Shown: positions 8,198 through 17,397, counted from the stretch's first letter. The stretch: DNA of 64,000 nt from an uncultured Agathobaculum sp. (GCF_944380985.1 NZ_CALWJJ010000006.1:1-64000); one strand, 5' to 3'. Notes: a model not told the origin generated them from the letters alone. Translations and numbers: made by a program.

Positions 8198-8632
8198 ATG
8201 GCGGAGGATTCCAAGGAGCGGACAGAGGGGATGGCAGAACCGTCCTCTACGCGCAGGCGATATGGCTTGTTCGGCGTTTCCAACTATCCGGCAAAGAGCG
8301 GTCTGGATGAGCGACAGCGTGCCAGCATGGCCCGCTGGGCCGCCGGCGTGGTGGCTTTGTTGGCCGTGGCTGTCATTGTGTTGCTGCTAATCAGCTCCAA
8401 GTCGCCCGGACTGACTGTTACCTTTGACAGTCAGGGAGGCAGCGAAGCTGCTGTTCAGCATGTGAAGTATGGCGCTTTGGCACAGGAGCCGGAGCCGGTG
8501 GTGCGGCCGGGCTACACCCTGGCAGGGTGGAGCATCGCGCCGGATGGAGCACCGTTGTGGGATTTTTCTTCTGACACGGTTACCGGTACGCTCACCCTGT
8601 ATGCCATCTGGCTGCCGGAGGGTGCGAGCTAA
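8198..8632 (+). CDS. Membrane-anchored protein with one InlB B-repeat-like domain
   Basis: The 144-residue product has a hydrophilic N-terminus (about 1-45), one transmembrane helix (about 48-68, RWAAGVVALLAVAVIVLLLI) and an outside domain. That domain looks like a single Listeria-Bacteroides (InlB B/Flg_new) repeat: TVTFDSQGGS, then RPGYTLAGWS, then WDF and TLTLYAIW. It begins one base after the mglC stop, so it is translated with the transporter; a second in-frame ATG at 8231 is possible. Such repeats normally occur in large adhesins, so a single copy tethered in a sugar-import operon is odd. An accessory or sugar-contacting role is speculation. Confidence 0.75.
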   Translation: MAEDSKERTEGMAEPSSTRRRYGLFGVSNYPAKSGLDERQRASMARWAAGVVALLAVAVIVLLLISSKSPGLTVTFDSQGGSEAAVQHVKYGALAQEPEPVVRPGYTLAGWSIAPDGAPLWDFSSDTVTGTLTLYAIWLPEGAS

Positions 8633-8640
8633 AAAACAAA

Positions 8641-8681
8641 TAAAAAGACCCCGGAGCGTTGTGCTCCGGGGTCTCTTTGTT
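8641..8681. terminator. Bidirectional terminator between mgl and gal operons
   Basis: AGACCCCGGAGC (8646-8657) pairs perfectly with GCTCCGGGGTCT (8663-8674); A-tract and T-tract flanks work in both directions. Confidence 0.92.
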
Positions 8682-8705
8682 TGTAAAATGGAAGAACGTG
8701 CAGAC

Positions 8706-9743
8706 CTAAACGGATGTGACCCGATAGACGGTGCGGTGCTGGTAAACCTCTCCCTTCCGGAGTACCGGAGAAGGAAAGTGTGCATGGTGAATGGCATCGG
8801 GCCAGTTTTGCGTTTCCAGGCAAAACGCGGATTGCGGGCCGTAGCGAGCTCCCTCCTTACCGGGGGTGCCGTCCAGGTAATTGGCAGTGTAGAACTGCAA
8901 ACCCGGTTGGGTGGTGAGGCATTCCAGCATAAGCCCGCCGCCAGTGACCCGGGCCGCAAGGGTCAAGGGGGCGACAGGAGCGGCGTTGAGAACAAAGTTA
9001 TGGTCATAGCCATTGCCGAGGGTCAGCTGGGGGTGATCCATGGAAAGCCTCTCCAGCAGGTCTTGTGGGCTGCGCAGATCGAAGGGGGTGCCATCGACTG
9101 GCAGAAGCACGCCGGTAGGGGTGCTGTTTTGGTCTGTCTGCGTAATGGCGTTTGCAAATATGGCGGCCAAGTGGCCTGAAAGCGTGTTGGCGTTGTGCCC
9201 CAGCAGATTGAAATAGCTGTGGTTTGTAAGATTGCACAGTGTGTCAGCATCACTCTGCGCCTGATAATCCAGCATGAGCGCCCCATCATCGGTCAGCGAG
9301 TAAGTGACCTGCACGCGCAGCGTGCCGGGAAAGCCCTCGTCTCCGTCAGGGCTTGTATGGGTGAGCACTAGTGCGCCGTCCCACTGATGCGCCTGCCACA
9401 CTGCCCGGTCAAAGCCGCAGACACCGCCGTGGAGGCAGTTGGGTCCGCTGTTTGCCGCCAGCGGATAACGCCTGCCACCAAGTGAAAAGGCCGCCCCGCC
9501 AATGCGGTTGGCCACCCGGCCCACCAGCGCGCCGAGATATTTATCTTGCGCTTCATAATCTGCAAGCGTTTGGCAGCCGAGCACAATGTCGCGGGCGCCA
9601 TCCGGGGTGGGCGCAGTAAAAGACCGCAAAATGCCGCCATAGGTGAGCACCTGTGCAGTATAGTCTCCTGCCTGGAGTGTCCAGGCGTCCACCGCGCGGC
9701 CATCCGCCGTGATGCCAAAGCGGGTCTTTGTCAGCTGCGCCAT
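8706..9743 (-). CDS. galM: Aldose 1-epimerase (mutarotase)
   Basis: The 345-residue cytoplasmic enzyme interconverts beta- and alpha-D-galactose or glucose, feeding galactokinase. Family motifs visible are GRVANRIGGA (sugar-binding arginine region, about 70-80), NCLHGG (about 94-99), NLTNHSYFNLLGH with the catalytic histidine (about 165-177) and the C-terminal FCLETQNWPDA with the catalytic glutamate. It is the last gene of the galK-galE-galT-galM operon, three bases after galT, and ends at the shared terminator. Confidence 0.95.
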   Translation of the reverse strand: MAQLTKTRFGITADGRAVDAWTLQAGDYTAQVLTYGGILRSFTAPTPDGARDIVLGCQTLADYEAQDKYLGALVGRVANRIGGAAFSLGGRRYPLAANSGPNCLHGGVCGFDRAVWQAHQWDGALVLTHTSPDGDEGFPGTLRVQVTYSLTDDGALMLDYQAQSDADTLCNLTNHSYFNLLGHNANTLSGHLAAIFANAITQTDQNSTPTGVLLPVDGTPFDLRSPQDLLERLSMDHPQLTLGNGYDHNFVLNAAPVAPLTLAARVTGGGLMLECLTTQPGLQFYTANYLDGTPGKEGARYGPQSAFCLETQNWPDAIHHAHFPSPVLRKGEVYQHRTVYRVTSV

Positions 9744-9746
9744 GGC

Positions 9747-11243
9747 TTACACCTGCTGAAGAAAGCGCAGGAAAGCGTCCTGCCCCTCGGCGGTGCGGGA
9801 ATAAACGCCGGCGTGCTCCAGCACTTGGGCGAACACCAGGCCGGTCTCCTGATACACCACATGCAGGGCATTGTCCGCTGTCAGACTGTGCTTTGGGGCA
9901 AAGCCCTCAGCCCAGTCGGCGTGGGATGCAGTCTGAGGATCGGCGCGCAGATCTTCTCCCTTTACTAATTTGTCCGCAACGGCGGCAAGTTCGGTTTTGA
10001 GCCGCGCGGGAAGCACGGCCAGCCCCATAACCTCGATCAGTCCGATGTTTTCCTTTTTGATGTGGTGAAGCTCGGCGTGTGGGTGGTAGAGGCCGAGCGG
10101 ATGTTCCGGGGTGGTCAGATTGTTGCGCAGCACCAGATCCAGCTCATAGTCCTCGCCTCGCCGTCGCGCGATAGGAGTGATGGTGTTGTGCGGCTCGCCA
10201 TCGGTCTCGGCCAGGATCATGGCGGAGGCATCGGTATAGCCCCGCCAACGGGTGAGGATCTTGTCGGCAAGGTCGATAAGCCGTGCCGGGTCGGCGGCGG
10301 CCAGGCGCACTACTGACATGGGCCACTTGACGATGCCGGCGCGCACATCGGCAAAGCCGGGAAAGTCGAATGGAGTTTCGACCGGGGCTTTCTCCATGGC
10401 AAAAGTATAGTGCCCGCCCTGGAAGTGGTCGTGCGCCAGGATGGAGCCGCCCACGATGGGCAAGTCAGCATTAGAGCCGACAAAGTAATGCGGAAACTGC
10501 CCGACAAAGTCCAGCAGTTTGGCAAAGCAGGCCCTGTCGATCTTCATAGGGGTGTGCACTTTGTTTAGGCAGATACAGTGCTCGTTATAATACACATAAG
10601 GGGAGTATTGCAGAAACCACGCAGAGCCGTTGATGGTGATGGGCACGATGCGGTGGTTCTGACGGGCGGGGTGATTGACCCGGCCGGCGTACCCCTCGTT
10701 TTCGGTGCACAGTAGGCACCGGGGATAATCAGAGGCAGGCAGATTGCGGGCTGCCGCGATAGCTTTGGGATCTTTCTCAGGCTTTGAAAGGTTGATGGTA
10801 ATATCGAGCTCTCCATATGGCGTGGGGGCTTTCCACTGCACGTCTTTTGCGATGCGGTCGCGGCGGATGTAGTTGGTATCCTGGCTGAAGCGATAGTACC
10901 AGTCGGTAGCCGCGCGGGGCGACTGGGCGCGGAGGGCTTCGAATTTTGCAATCACCTGGGTGGGCCGTGGGGTAAGCGCTCCCATCAACCGGGTGTCGAA
11001 GAGATCCCGGTAGACAATGGAGTTTTCTGCCATCACGCCTCGGGCATAGGCGTCGTCCAACAGGGTATCCAGCACGGCGGGCAGATGAATTGACGTCTCA
11101 ATAGGTTCCGCAGGAGGTGTGTAGCTGTCAAGCGACAGCACATCCAGCAGGGCGTTGACCGCCCACGTTTGTTCGGCGGGGGCGATCAGTTCTTTTTCCA
11201 GCGCATAGGTCACAAGTTGATGGATGGCTTGGTTGCGTTGCAT
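9747..11243 (-). CDS. galT: UDP-glucose--hexose-1-phosphate uridylyltransferase, type 2
   Basis: This 498-residue enzyme moves UMP from UDP-glucose to galactose-1-phosphate. Its length and sequence match the Gram-positive GalT class 2, not the ~350-residue E. coli type. The active-site segment ILAHDHFQGG (His-x-His) lies around residues 265-280, and the region CTENEGYAGRVNHPARQNHRI is characteristic. ATG 11243 follows GGAGGG; galE ends two bases upstream, so the genes are tightly coupled. Confidence 0.93.
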   Translation of the reverse strand: MQRNQAIHQLVTYALEKELIAPAEQTWAVNALLDVLSLDSYTPPAEPIETSIHLPAVLDTLLDDAYARGVMAENSIVYRDLFDTRLMGALTPRPTQVIAKFEALRAQSPRAATDWYYRFSQDTNYIRRDRIAKDVQWKAPTPYGELDITINLSKPEKDPKAIAAARNLPASDYPRCLLCTENEGYAGRVNHPARQNHRIVPITINGSAWFLQYSPYVYYNEHCICLNKVHTPMKIDRACFAKLLDFVGQFPHYFVGSNADLPIVGGSILAHDHFQGGHYTFAMEKAPVETPFDFPGFADVRAGIVKWPMSVVRLAAADPARLIDLADKILTRWRGYTDASAMILAETDGEPHNTITPIARRRGEDYELDLVLRNNLTTPEHPLGLYHPHAELHHIKKENIGLIEVMGLAVLPARLKTELAAVADKLVKGEDLRADPQTASHADWAEGFAPKHSLTADNALHVVYQETGLVFAQVLEHAGVYSRTAEGQDAFLRFLQQV

Positions 11244-11245
11244 GT

Positions 11246-12238
11246 TCAGCCCTCCTCAAAGCCGTGGGGGTGGTTTTTGTGCCAGGCCCAGGCAGACGCG
11301 ATGATGGTATTAAGGTCGTTATATTTTGGCTGCCAGCCCAGCACCCGAACGGCCTTGTCAGAGGAGGCGATGAGCTGAGCCGGGTCTCCCGCCCGGCGAG
11401 GCGAGACCACGGCGGGGATGGGGTGGCCGGTAACCGCCCGGGCGACGTCGATGACCTGCTTGACCGAAAAGCCCACACCATTGCCGAGGTTAAACACATC
11501 GTTATCCCCGCCACGGAGCAGGTAGGTGAGGGCAAGAATGTGCGCCTGCGCCAAATCGGTGACGTGGATATAATCGCGGATGCAGGTGCCGTCAGCGGTG
11601 GGGTAGTCATCACCAAAGACGTTTACGGCCTGCCGCTGTCCGCCCGGCACCTGGAGGATAATAGGGATGAGGTGGGTTTCAGGGTTATGCGCCTCGCCGA
11701 TGGCGCCGGAAGGATGGGCGCCGCAGGCATTGAAGTATCGAAGGGCTACATATTTAAGTCCATGCGCCTGCGAGACCCAGCGCATCATACGCTCCATGGA
11801 CAGTTTGGTCTCACCGTAGCAGTTGGTGGGCTGGGTGCGGTCGGTCTCAAGGATGGGCACGCGCTCCGGCTCGCCATAGGTGGCGGCAGTTGATGAAAAT
11901 ACGATCTTATCCACCCCGTGCGCAACCATAGACTGGAGCAGCACCATGGTGCCGTAAAGGTTATTGTCGTAGTATTTCAGCGGGTCGGACATGGACTCGC
12001 CTACCTGCGAGGAGGCGGCAAAGTGGATTACGCCCTCGATGTCCTCTGTTTCAAACAGCTTATCAAGCGCGCCTCGATCGCGGATATCTACTTGGTAAAA
12101 CCGTGCTTTGGGGTGAACGGCGGCCTTAAAGCCGGTCTGGAGGTTGTCGGCTACCACCACATCTCGGCCTGCGTCGATAAGCTCATAAACTGTGTGAGAG
12201 CCGATATATCCGGCTCCGCCCAGAACAAGTATCGCCAT
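11246..12238 (-). CDS. galE: UDP-glucose 4-epimerase
   Basis: The 330-residue short-chain dehydrogenase-fold enzyme interconverts UDP-galactose and UDP-glucose. The N-terminal NAD-binding motif GGAGYIGSH (residues 7-15) and the catalytic YGETK (Tyr-x3-Lys, about 145-149) are present, with FSSTAATYG supplying the serine. The start follows AAGGAGCG. It is second in the gal operon, 31 bp after galK, and completes the Leloir pathway by regenerating UDP-glucose. Confidence 0.96.
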   Translation of the reverse strand: MAILVLGGAGYIGSHTVYELIDAGRDVVVADNLQTGFKAAVHPKARFYQVDIRDRGALDKLFETEDIEGVIHFAASSQVGESMSDPLKYYDNNLYGTMVLLQSMVAHGVDKIVFSSTAATYGEPERVPILETDRTQPTNCYGETKLSMERMMRWVSQAHGLKYVALRYFNACGAHPSGAIGEAHNPETHLIPIILQVPGGQRQAVNVFGDDYPTADGTCIRDYIHVTDLAQAHILALTYLLRGGDNDVFNLGNGVGFSVKQVIDVARAVTGHPIPAVVSPRRAGDPAQLIASSDKAVRVLGWQPKYNDLNTIIASAWAWHKNHPHGFEEG

Positions 12239-12269
12239 AGTAAAACGCTCCTTTCAAAAGCTTAGATCA

Positions 12270-13553
12270 TCATGGTGAGACAACGGTTCCACCCACCGGG
12301 CGGATGGACAGCACATGGCAGGCGTTATCGCCTAGCGCGGCTTCTATATGACCGCGAAAATCAGCCAGCATATCCAGTGGAACAAAAGCTTGAATGGTAC
12401 CGGCGAAGCCGCCGCCGTGCACCCGGCAGGCGCCACGCCCGCCAAGTGCCCGCTCCGCCACCGCGAGCGCGACTGCGACCGCCTGTTCCTGCACGGCTGC
12501 GGCGGGAGCGATGTTCTGAAGCAGCGTCCAGGACGAACGGCCCGACTCCTTGACAAGCGCAAGGAAAGTGTCAAAGTCGCCGCGCTCGAGCGCATCGGCC
12601 TGCTGTTCGACCCGCCGGTCGTCGGCAAAGAAGTGAAGCGCGCGCAGTACCGCCCGGTCGCCTACGGACTGACGCAGGCGAGAAAGATCGCCGAGCACCT
12701 GCGCTTCGGAGATCTCCCGCAGCACGGATTTGCCAAAGAAAGCGGCCACCGCCGCCATTTCGCGGGGGATGGCGGCGTATTCGTCGGTCAAATCAGCGTG
12801 GCTGGCGCCGGAGTCGATGATGCACAGCGCATATCCCTTTTCGGCTAGGTCGACCGCGACCGGCCGAACTTTCGGGGATGCCGGATCGGCAAAATCAATA
12901 GCGACAGCCGAGCCGACCGAGCAGGCCATCTGGTCCATTAGGCCACTGGGCTTGCCGAAATACACGTTCTCCGCCCGCTGACCCATTTGGGCGATGGTAA
13001 CAGCGTCTAGCTTATCGCCGCAGAACAAGTGGTTTTCAATCACACCGAGTAACACTTCGCACGCCGCCGAGGAGGACAACCCCGAACCTGGCAGCACATC
13101 GGACACGGCGTAGGCGTCAAAACCGGCTGCGGAATAGCCGAGAAAAGCGGCCTCGGCAGCCATACCCCGCACCAGTGCGGCCGTGGTTTCCCGCTCATCC
13201 GCCAGCGGCTCCAGGGTGTCAAGCCGCACCTCGACCATGGGCCAGCCCTCGGACTGGAAACGGACGGTATTCGTGCCGTTAGGCGCCGCACAGGCCAGAA
13301 AGTCCAGGTTGACTGCTGCCGCCAGCACTCGGCCGTGCTGATGGTCGGTGTGGTTGCCGCAGATCTCAGTGCGGCCCGGCGCGGAAAAGAGGGCTACCGG
13401 CCGCGTCGGCCCTTCTGCAAAGGTGCGCTGAAAGCCGTCCAGCACTGCTGCGGCACGCTGACGGGCGGCCTGTGGCGCCCGGCCAAGGGGCGCGAGCGCC
13501 TCGTCCAATTCGCCGGCGGGGAGGGCTGCCAGCAAGGCTCCAAGTTCTCTCAT
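12270..13553 (-). CDS. galK: Galactokinase (GHMP kinase family)
   Basis: The 427-residue enzyme phosphorylates galactose. The galactokinase signature appears as GRTEICGNHTDHQHG (about residues 55-70), slightly altered from the usual GRVNLIGEHTDYNDG. The ATP-binding GHMP loop is PGSGLSSSAACEVLLG (about 153-168), and the C-terminal GGGFAGTIQAF motif is present. ATG 13553 has AGAAAGAGGCG at good distance; an upstream in-frame start at 13598 lacks this. It is the first gene of the operon and reads from the promoter at 13622-13650. Confidence 0.93.
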   Translation of the reverse strand: MRELGALLAALPAGELDEALAPLGRAPQAARQRAAAVLDGFQRTFAEGPTRPVALFSAPGRTEICGNHTDHQHGRVLAAAVNLDFLACAAPNGTNTVRFQSEGWPMVEVRLDTLEPLADERETTAALVRGMAAEAAFLGYSAAGFDAYAVSDVLPGSGLSSSAACEVLLGVIENHLFCGDKLDAVTIAQMGQRAENVYFGKPSGLMDQMACSVGSAVAIDFADPASPKVRPVAVDLAEKGYALCIIDSGASHADLTDEYAAIPREMAAVAAFFGKSVLREISEAQVLGDLSRLRQSVGDRAVLRALHFFADDRRVEQQADALERGDFDTFLALVKESGRSSWTLLQNIAPAAAVQEQAVAVALAVAERALGGRGACRVHGGGFAGTIQAFVPLDMLADFRGHIEAALGDNACHVLSIRPVGGTVVSP

Positions 13554-13621
13554 TTGATCGCCTCTTTCTCTCCATTCTGCCGGAGCGATGACCTGCAAAC
13601 TCCGACGTCTCTCGTATGTAT

Positions 13622-13650
13622 ATCATACCACATTCGGCCCGCCTTTCCAA
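13622..13650 (-). promoter_or_regulatory. gal operon promoter
   Basis: On the minus strand TTGGAA (13650-13645), a 17-bp spacer and TATGAT (13627-13622), followed by a leader of about 65 nt to galK. No clear operator is seen. Confidence 0.7.
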
Positions 13651-13707
13651 TATGCCAAAACCCCTTTTTGCATATCTGTGGACAAGGCGCTCTCGTCTGA
13701 TGGGCGC

Positions 13708-13740
13708 AAAAAAAGGAACCAGGTGACCGGTTCCCTTTTT
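13708..13740 (-). terminator. Intrinsic terminator of the DUF6056-type gene
   Basis: On the minus strand GGAACC (13734-13729) pairs with GGTTCC (13720-13715) and is followed by seven T. The A-rich other flank may let it also act from the + side. Confidence 0.85.
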
Positions 13741-13766
13741 ACTTGTCTACGATGCGCGTAGTTTCT

Positions 13767-15653
13767 TTACTGAATAGAAGACGGGAGATAGTAGCAGTCG
13801 CTTGCCGCATCGTAAGCAAAGGTGATCCCAAAGCAACGTGCAAGATCATCCGCCGGCATGTAGAGCAGCGTATAGGTATAGGAAAATGGCATAATGAAAT
13901 TGCAACTGTCATCGACCTGCCGAACAACACCATCGGCGCAATGTTCCAAAAGCCTGCCGTCCTCGCCGAGGGTGTAGGTGCGCCCCGCGCGGGTGAGGGT
14001 GTAGGCAAGGCCGCTCCAATCAAACCGGCAGGTCTCGCCCAGGTTTTGGAATACAAAATCGATCGGCAGGAGCAGTTGCCCATCCTTGGCAAGCGCGGGA
14101 AAGTCGCTGATTGTGTCGCCAATTCGTACATCGCTGATGTTCCACTCGCGGCTGGTAAAGCGGATCTCGGTGTCTGCGGGAATCTGATAGTACTGCCGGA
14201 AGTTGCTGAGAAAATAAGCGCCCTCAAAGAACATCGTAAAGCGGTAGTCGGCCGCAAGATCGATATTGAGCGTGAGCGGCTCGCCGGGGCGGCGGCCAGC
14301 AATGGCTGCAAGGTTTTGGTCAATCACCACCTTGTTGGCGGTGTATCCTTGCAGGATAGGGATATACCGGCCTACGAAAATTAAAATCAGCAGGCCGCAT
14401 ACCACAGCCGTGGCCGGGCGGGGCACATGTGCGGTCAGACGCAGCAGCAGGCTCCAGCAGACTGCGATCACAAGCAGGATACATGGGAAAAAGGTACGGG
14501 CGTAATACAGGGTGGTAACGGTCAGCATCATCACCGAAGCGCCGGCGCCGAGGAGCAGAAGTGCGGTGGTCTGCAATTTGGGCTGCCGGAGCAGCAGAAT
14601 AGCAAGGTACAGCGTGTAGCTTACGGTCAGCACGGCCAGGGGTCTATCAAGCCCGAGGGCAGATAGCGCGACCACCAGGATGGCAGCGGGCAGGCCGGCG
14701 AGCAGCATTTTCGGAAGGGTGCGGTCGATCCACCAAAGCAGAGCGGATAGCAGACAGAGCGCAGCAAAGAGCAGGTTCCAAAACCAATAGCCGCACAGGT
14801 AGTGCATTACATCGAAAAAACGCTCGAAAAATACCGCGGGCTGAAGCACACTGAGCAGACCACCGTCGATTCCGCGGTCCATGCGGGCGTGGCTTCCCGG
14901 CGCGAGCAGCACAGTAAGATAAAATAGGCTGACTGTAAGCGGACACACAAGTAGCCGGCGTTTGTTTTCGGTCTGCCGCCGGAGCTGGAACCACCGCCCC
15001 CATATCATAACGAGCGAGGCGAGTCCGCACTGCTCTGTACTCGCGCCCGCAAGCGCGCAGCACAGACACAGAACCACAAAGCCTGCGGTTTTCTGCCGTC
15101 CGTCAGCCAAGCGAAACATGCCCCACAGTGCTGCAAGCGGAAAAAGCAGTGGGAAGGCGTAATTAAAGTAAGCGGCAAGCCAGTACAGCGACATCCGCAG
15201 ATACTCGATCTCGCTGCCTAGCAGGGTGAGTAGGCTGAGCGCCGTGCCCAGCAGCAGCGCGCCGCGCCCCATGGCAAAATTCTGCGTCCGCAGCGCCAGA
15301 AGAAAGATTGCGGCGGTGAGCAGCGGGCTGAGAATGGCAAAGAGCTTTACGTCAGCCAGCAGTAGGAGGGGGATCAGAATATGGACGAGCACCCGGCCGT
15401 TTGTGTTCTGATAGTGGGCGACCGTCTGCTCCCAAAAGCCCGCCGGGCCGTTTTGGAAAAAGGTACCGTACCAGTAATCGTCCGAGTATAGTGTCAGGTT
15501 AAGGTTTACCGCCAAATGCATCAGCATGACGCAGATTAACGCGGCCGCGCCGCCTAAGACCAGCGCGCGCGATGCCGGTCCACAGTCTTTGTGCGCGCGG
15601 CGGGCGAGGTGGGCAGGCTGTTTTTTCACAGTAGCGAACGGTACGATATGCAT
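13767..15653 (-). CDS. Polytopic membrane protein (DUF6056/glucosyltransferase-like) with C-terminal stalk-type domain
   Basis: The 628-residue product starts at ATG 15653 behind AGGAGG. It has about 11-12 hydrophobic helices through residue ~430, with an early LYSDDYWYGTFF and NTNGRVLVH segment. These acidic and Arg loop motifs recall GT-C-like membrane proteins annotated as DUF6056, often linked to surface polysaccharide or teichoic-acid decoration. The last ~190 residues are soluble and external; the final part (LPIDFVFQNLGE, then YMPADDLARCFGITFAYD) resembles the copper-amine-oxidase-like fold of surface proteins. Function is inferred only. It follows lrgB by 95 bp and ends at its own terminator. 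Confidence 0.65.
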   Translation of the reverse strand: MHIVPFATVKKQPAHLARRAHKDCGPASRALVLGGAAALICVMLMHLAVNLNLTLYSDDYWYGTFFQNGPAGFWEQTVAHYQNTNGRVLVHILIPLLLLADVKLFAILSPLLTAAIFLLALRTQNFAMGRGALLLGTALSLLTLLGSEIEYLRMSLYWLAAYFNYAFPLLFPLAALWGMFRLADGRQKTAGFVVLCLCCALAGASTEQCGLASLVMIWGRWFQLRRQTENKRRLLVCPLTVSLFYLTVLLAPGSHARMDRGIDGGLLSVLQPAVFFERFFDVMHYLCGYWFWNLLFAALCLLSALLWWIDRTLPKMLLAGLPAAILVVALSALGLDRPLAVLTVSYTLYLAILLLRQPKLQTTALLLLGAGASVMMLTVTTLYYARTFFPCILLVIAVCWSLLLRLTAHVPRPATAVVCGLLILIFVGRYIPILQGYTANKVVIDQNLAAIAGRRPGEPLTLNIDLAADYRFTMFFEGAYFLSNFRQYYQIPADTEIRFTSREWNISDVRIGDTISDFPALAKDGQLLLPIDFVFQNLGETCRFDWSGLAYTLTRAGRTYTLGEDGRLLEHCADGVVRQVDDSCNFIMPFSYTYTLLYMPADDLARCFGITFAYDAASDCYYLPSSIQ

Positions 15654-15747
15654 ATGCGATTCCTCCTGCGCAGGGCAACAGATATAAATGCCGGCGCACG
15701 CCGGCATGGAAAAGGGGCGGCGGGCAGCCGGTCTTCTCCGTACACGC

Positions 15748-16440
15748 TCAGCCAAAAAGCGCCGCGCCAACCGACACGATCAGTGCGGTCAGCAGGCCGG
15801 CAACGCCGATGGCAAGGCCGCTCATCGCGCCCTCGGTCTCGCCCATCTCGATTGCGCGCGAGGTACCGACCGCATGCGAGGCCGTGCCGATTGAGAGCCC
15901 CATCTGCACCGGGTCTTTTACCCCAAGGCATCTGAGAAAAGCGGGCAGCAGCACCGCGCCCACAATACCGGTGAAAACGACCGTGATAGCAGTCACGGCG
16001 GAAAGGCCGCCCAGCATGTCGGACAGCGCCACCGCGATCGGCGTGGTGACCGACTTTGGCACGAGCGAGCGGATGGTGACGTCCGACAGGCCGAACAGCC
16101 GGCTAAAGCCGATCACACTCACGATCGAGACCGACGAGCCAACCAGCGCGCCGGTCAGAATAGGCAGCAGATTGGCGCGTAGCACCGCAAGTTTGCGGTA
16201 GATGGGCAGGGCGAGCGCGACGGTCGCCGGCGTGAGAAAGAACGAAATCAGCCCGCCGGCGTTTTGATAGGAATCATAAGGAGTGCCAGTTCCGACCAGT
16301 ACCGTTCCGACCAAAAGAGCGGCGATGAGCAGCGGATTACACAGCGGCGATCCAGTCCTACGTTGCAGCCACATGCCGCACGCGTAGCCCGCAATAGACA
16401 ATCCCATCCAGAATGGGGCGGAGGAGAGCAGCTCATTCAC
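15748..16440 (-). CDS. lrgB: LrgB/CidB-family membrane protein
   Basis: This 230-residue integral membrane protein matches the antiholin-like LrgB family. It has repeated hydrophobic helices, the SLVPKSVTTPIAVALS segment (about residues 118-133) and the near C-terminal GTASHAVGTSRAIE motif. A GTG at 16440, with GGGGAGG upstream inside lrgA, gives the expected family length and an 8-bp overlap with lrgA. LrgAB pairs modulate murein hydrolase activity or act as pyruvate/metabolite transporters in Gram-positives; which applies here cannot be told. Confidence 0.92.
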   Translation of the reverse strand: MNELLSSAPFWMGLSIAGYACGMWLQRRTGSPLCNPLLIAALLVGTVLVGTGTPYDSYQNAGGLISFFLTPATVALALPIYRKLAVLRANLLPILTGALVGSSVSIVSVIGFSRLFGLSDVTIRSLVPKSVTTPIAVALSDMLGGLSAVTAITVVFTGIVGAVLLPAFLRCLGVKDPVQMGLSIGTASHAVGTSRAIEMGETEGAMSGLAIGVAGLLTALIVSVGAALFG

Positions 16441-16810
16441 GACCGGACACCTCCCCACGGGCGCGGGAGCGCAGCCGGCAGACCAGATGCACGGTCAGCG
16501 CGGTTGCGGCGGCTGTGCACAGCGTGGTCAGCACACAAACCGCAAGTATCGCGAGTGCCTCGCTTCTGATCTGCTCGAAGATTTCCAGCACGCCGAGGCA
16601 GGCGGGTAAAAAGAAAAACGCCATGTTTTGCAGCAAAAAATCCGCCGTGCCTTCAATATGGCGGGGACGAACCTTTCCCCAAGCCAGCAGCACAAGCAGC
16701 AGCGCAAGCCCTAGTACATTGCCGGGCAGCGCGCCGCGCAGCAGGATAGATAGTGCGTCGCCCGCGACACAGCAGGCGAGCAGTACAGCCAGTTGCTTTA
16801 GATAGTTCAA
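16433..16810 (-). CDS. lrgA: LrgA/CidA-family holin-like protein
   Basis: The small 125-residue protein has four hydrophobic helices and the family motif LPGNVLGLALLLVLL (about residues 28-42), followed by FFLPACLGVLE. The TTG start at 16810 overlaps the stop of the DUF4364 gene (TTGA), with GAGGA just upstream. It forms a coupled unit with lrgB. Confidence 0.9.
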   Translation of the reverse strand: MNYLKQLAVLLACCVAGDALSILLRGALPGNVLGLALLLVLLAWGKVRPRHIEGTADFLLQNMAFFFLPACLGVLEIFEQIRSEALAILAVCVLTTLCTAAATALTVHLVCRLRSRARGEVSGRE

Positions 16811-17361
16811 ATATCCTCTTCTTCTTTCTCCGCTTTGTAGTCTGCGGTCATCGCGGTGAGTAGGGTCTGATAGACCGCTTCGGCGCTCTGGCGGAAGGTG
16901 CGCTCGAGCATCGTAGCCTGTGCACGACTGACCACGTCCATCTCGATGGCGAACACCTGCTCCATTTCCATGCGGACCGTCAGGTCATTTTTGGCGCGCT
17001 CGGTTACTGTGGTGTGGATGGCGGCGTCGCGCCTAATCTGGCGCACCACGCGCAGCGCCGAGCGGTGCGCCGCCTCGCGCACCGGAAAGGGCAGCTGTTT
17101 TTCAAACACCCGGGTGGCCTCGCGACCCTTGTCCGTGATGCTGTATAGCGTCTCTCCCGCGCTGGGCTGCTCGGCGATATGGCCGGTGGGCACCATTTCG
17201 TAAAATGCCTCGCTTAGCTCGAAATAGCCAAAACCCTCGTCGCACCAGGTTGTCAGATCGACAATCGTGCTGAAGCTGACCGGAAAGGGCAGCAGATCCA
17301 TGGCAAACAGGACAAGGAATTTGATGTCCTCCTTGGAGTGGATAAAACCATAACGAGCCAT
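16807..17361 (-). CDS. DUF4364 family protein (probable winged-helix regulator)
   Basis: The 184-residue protein starts at ATG 17361, preceded by GAGGAGG; an in-frame start at 17418 overlaps the promoter. The N-terminal ~95 residues (HSKEDIKFLVLFAM, LTTWCDEGFGYFELSEAFYEMV, LYSITDKGRE) read as a winged helix of the kind in DUF4364 proteins, widespread in Clostridia. The rest is helical and charged. It lies immediately before lrgAB and may control them, but a direct regulatory link is inference. Confidence 0.8.
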   Translation of the reverse strand: MARYGFIHSKEDIKFLVLFAMDLLPFPVSFSTIVDLTTWCDEGFGYFELSEAFYEMVPTGHIAEQPSAGETLYSITDKGREATRVFEKQLPFPVREAAHRSALRVVRQIRRDAAIHTTVTERAKNDLTVRMEMEQVFAIEMDVVSRAQATMLERTFRQSAEAVYQTLLTAMTADYKAEKEEEDI

Positions 17362-17397
17362 ATATACCGGCCTCCTCTGCCTGAAAATAGCCTTATC

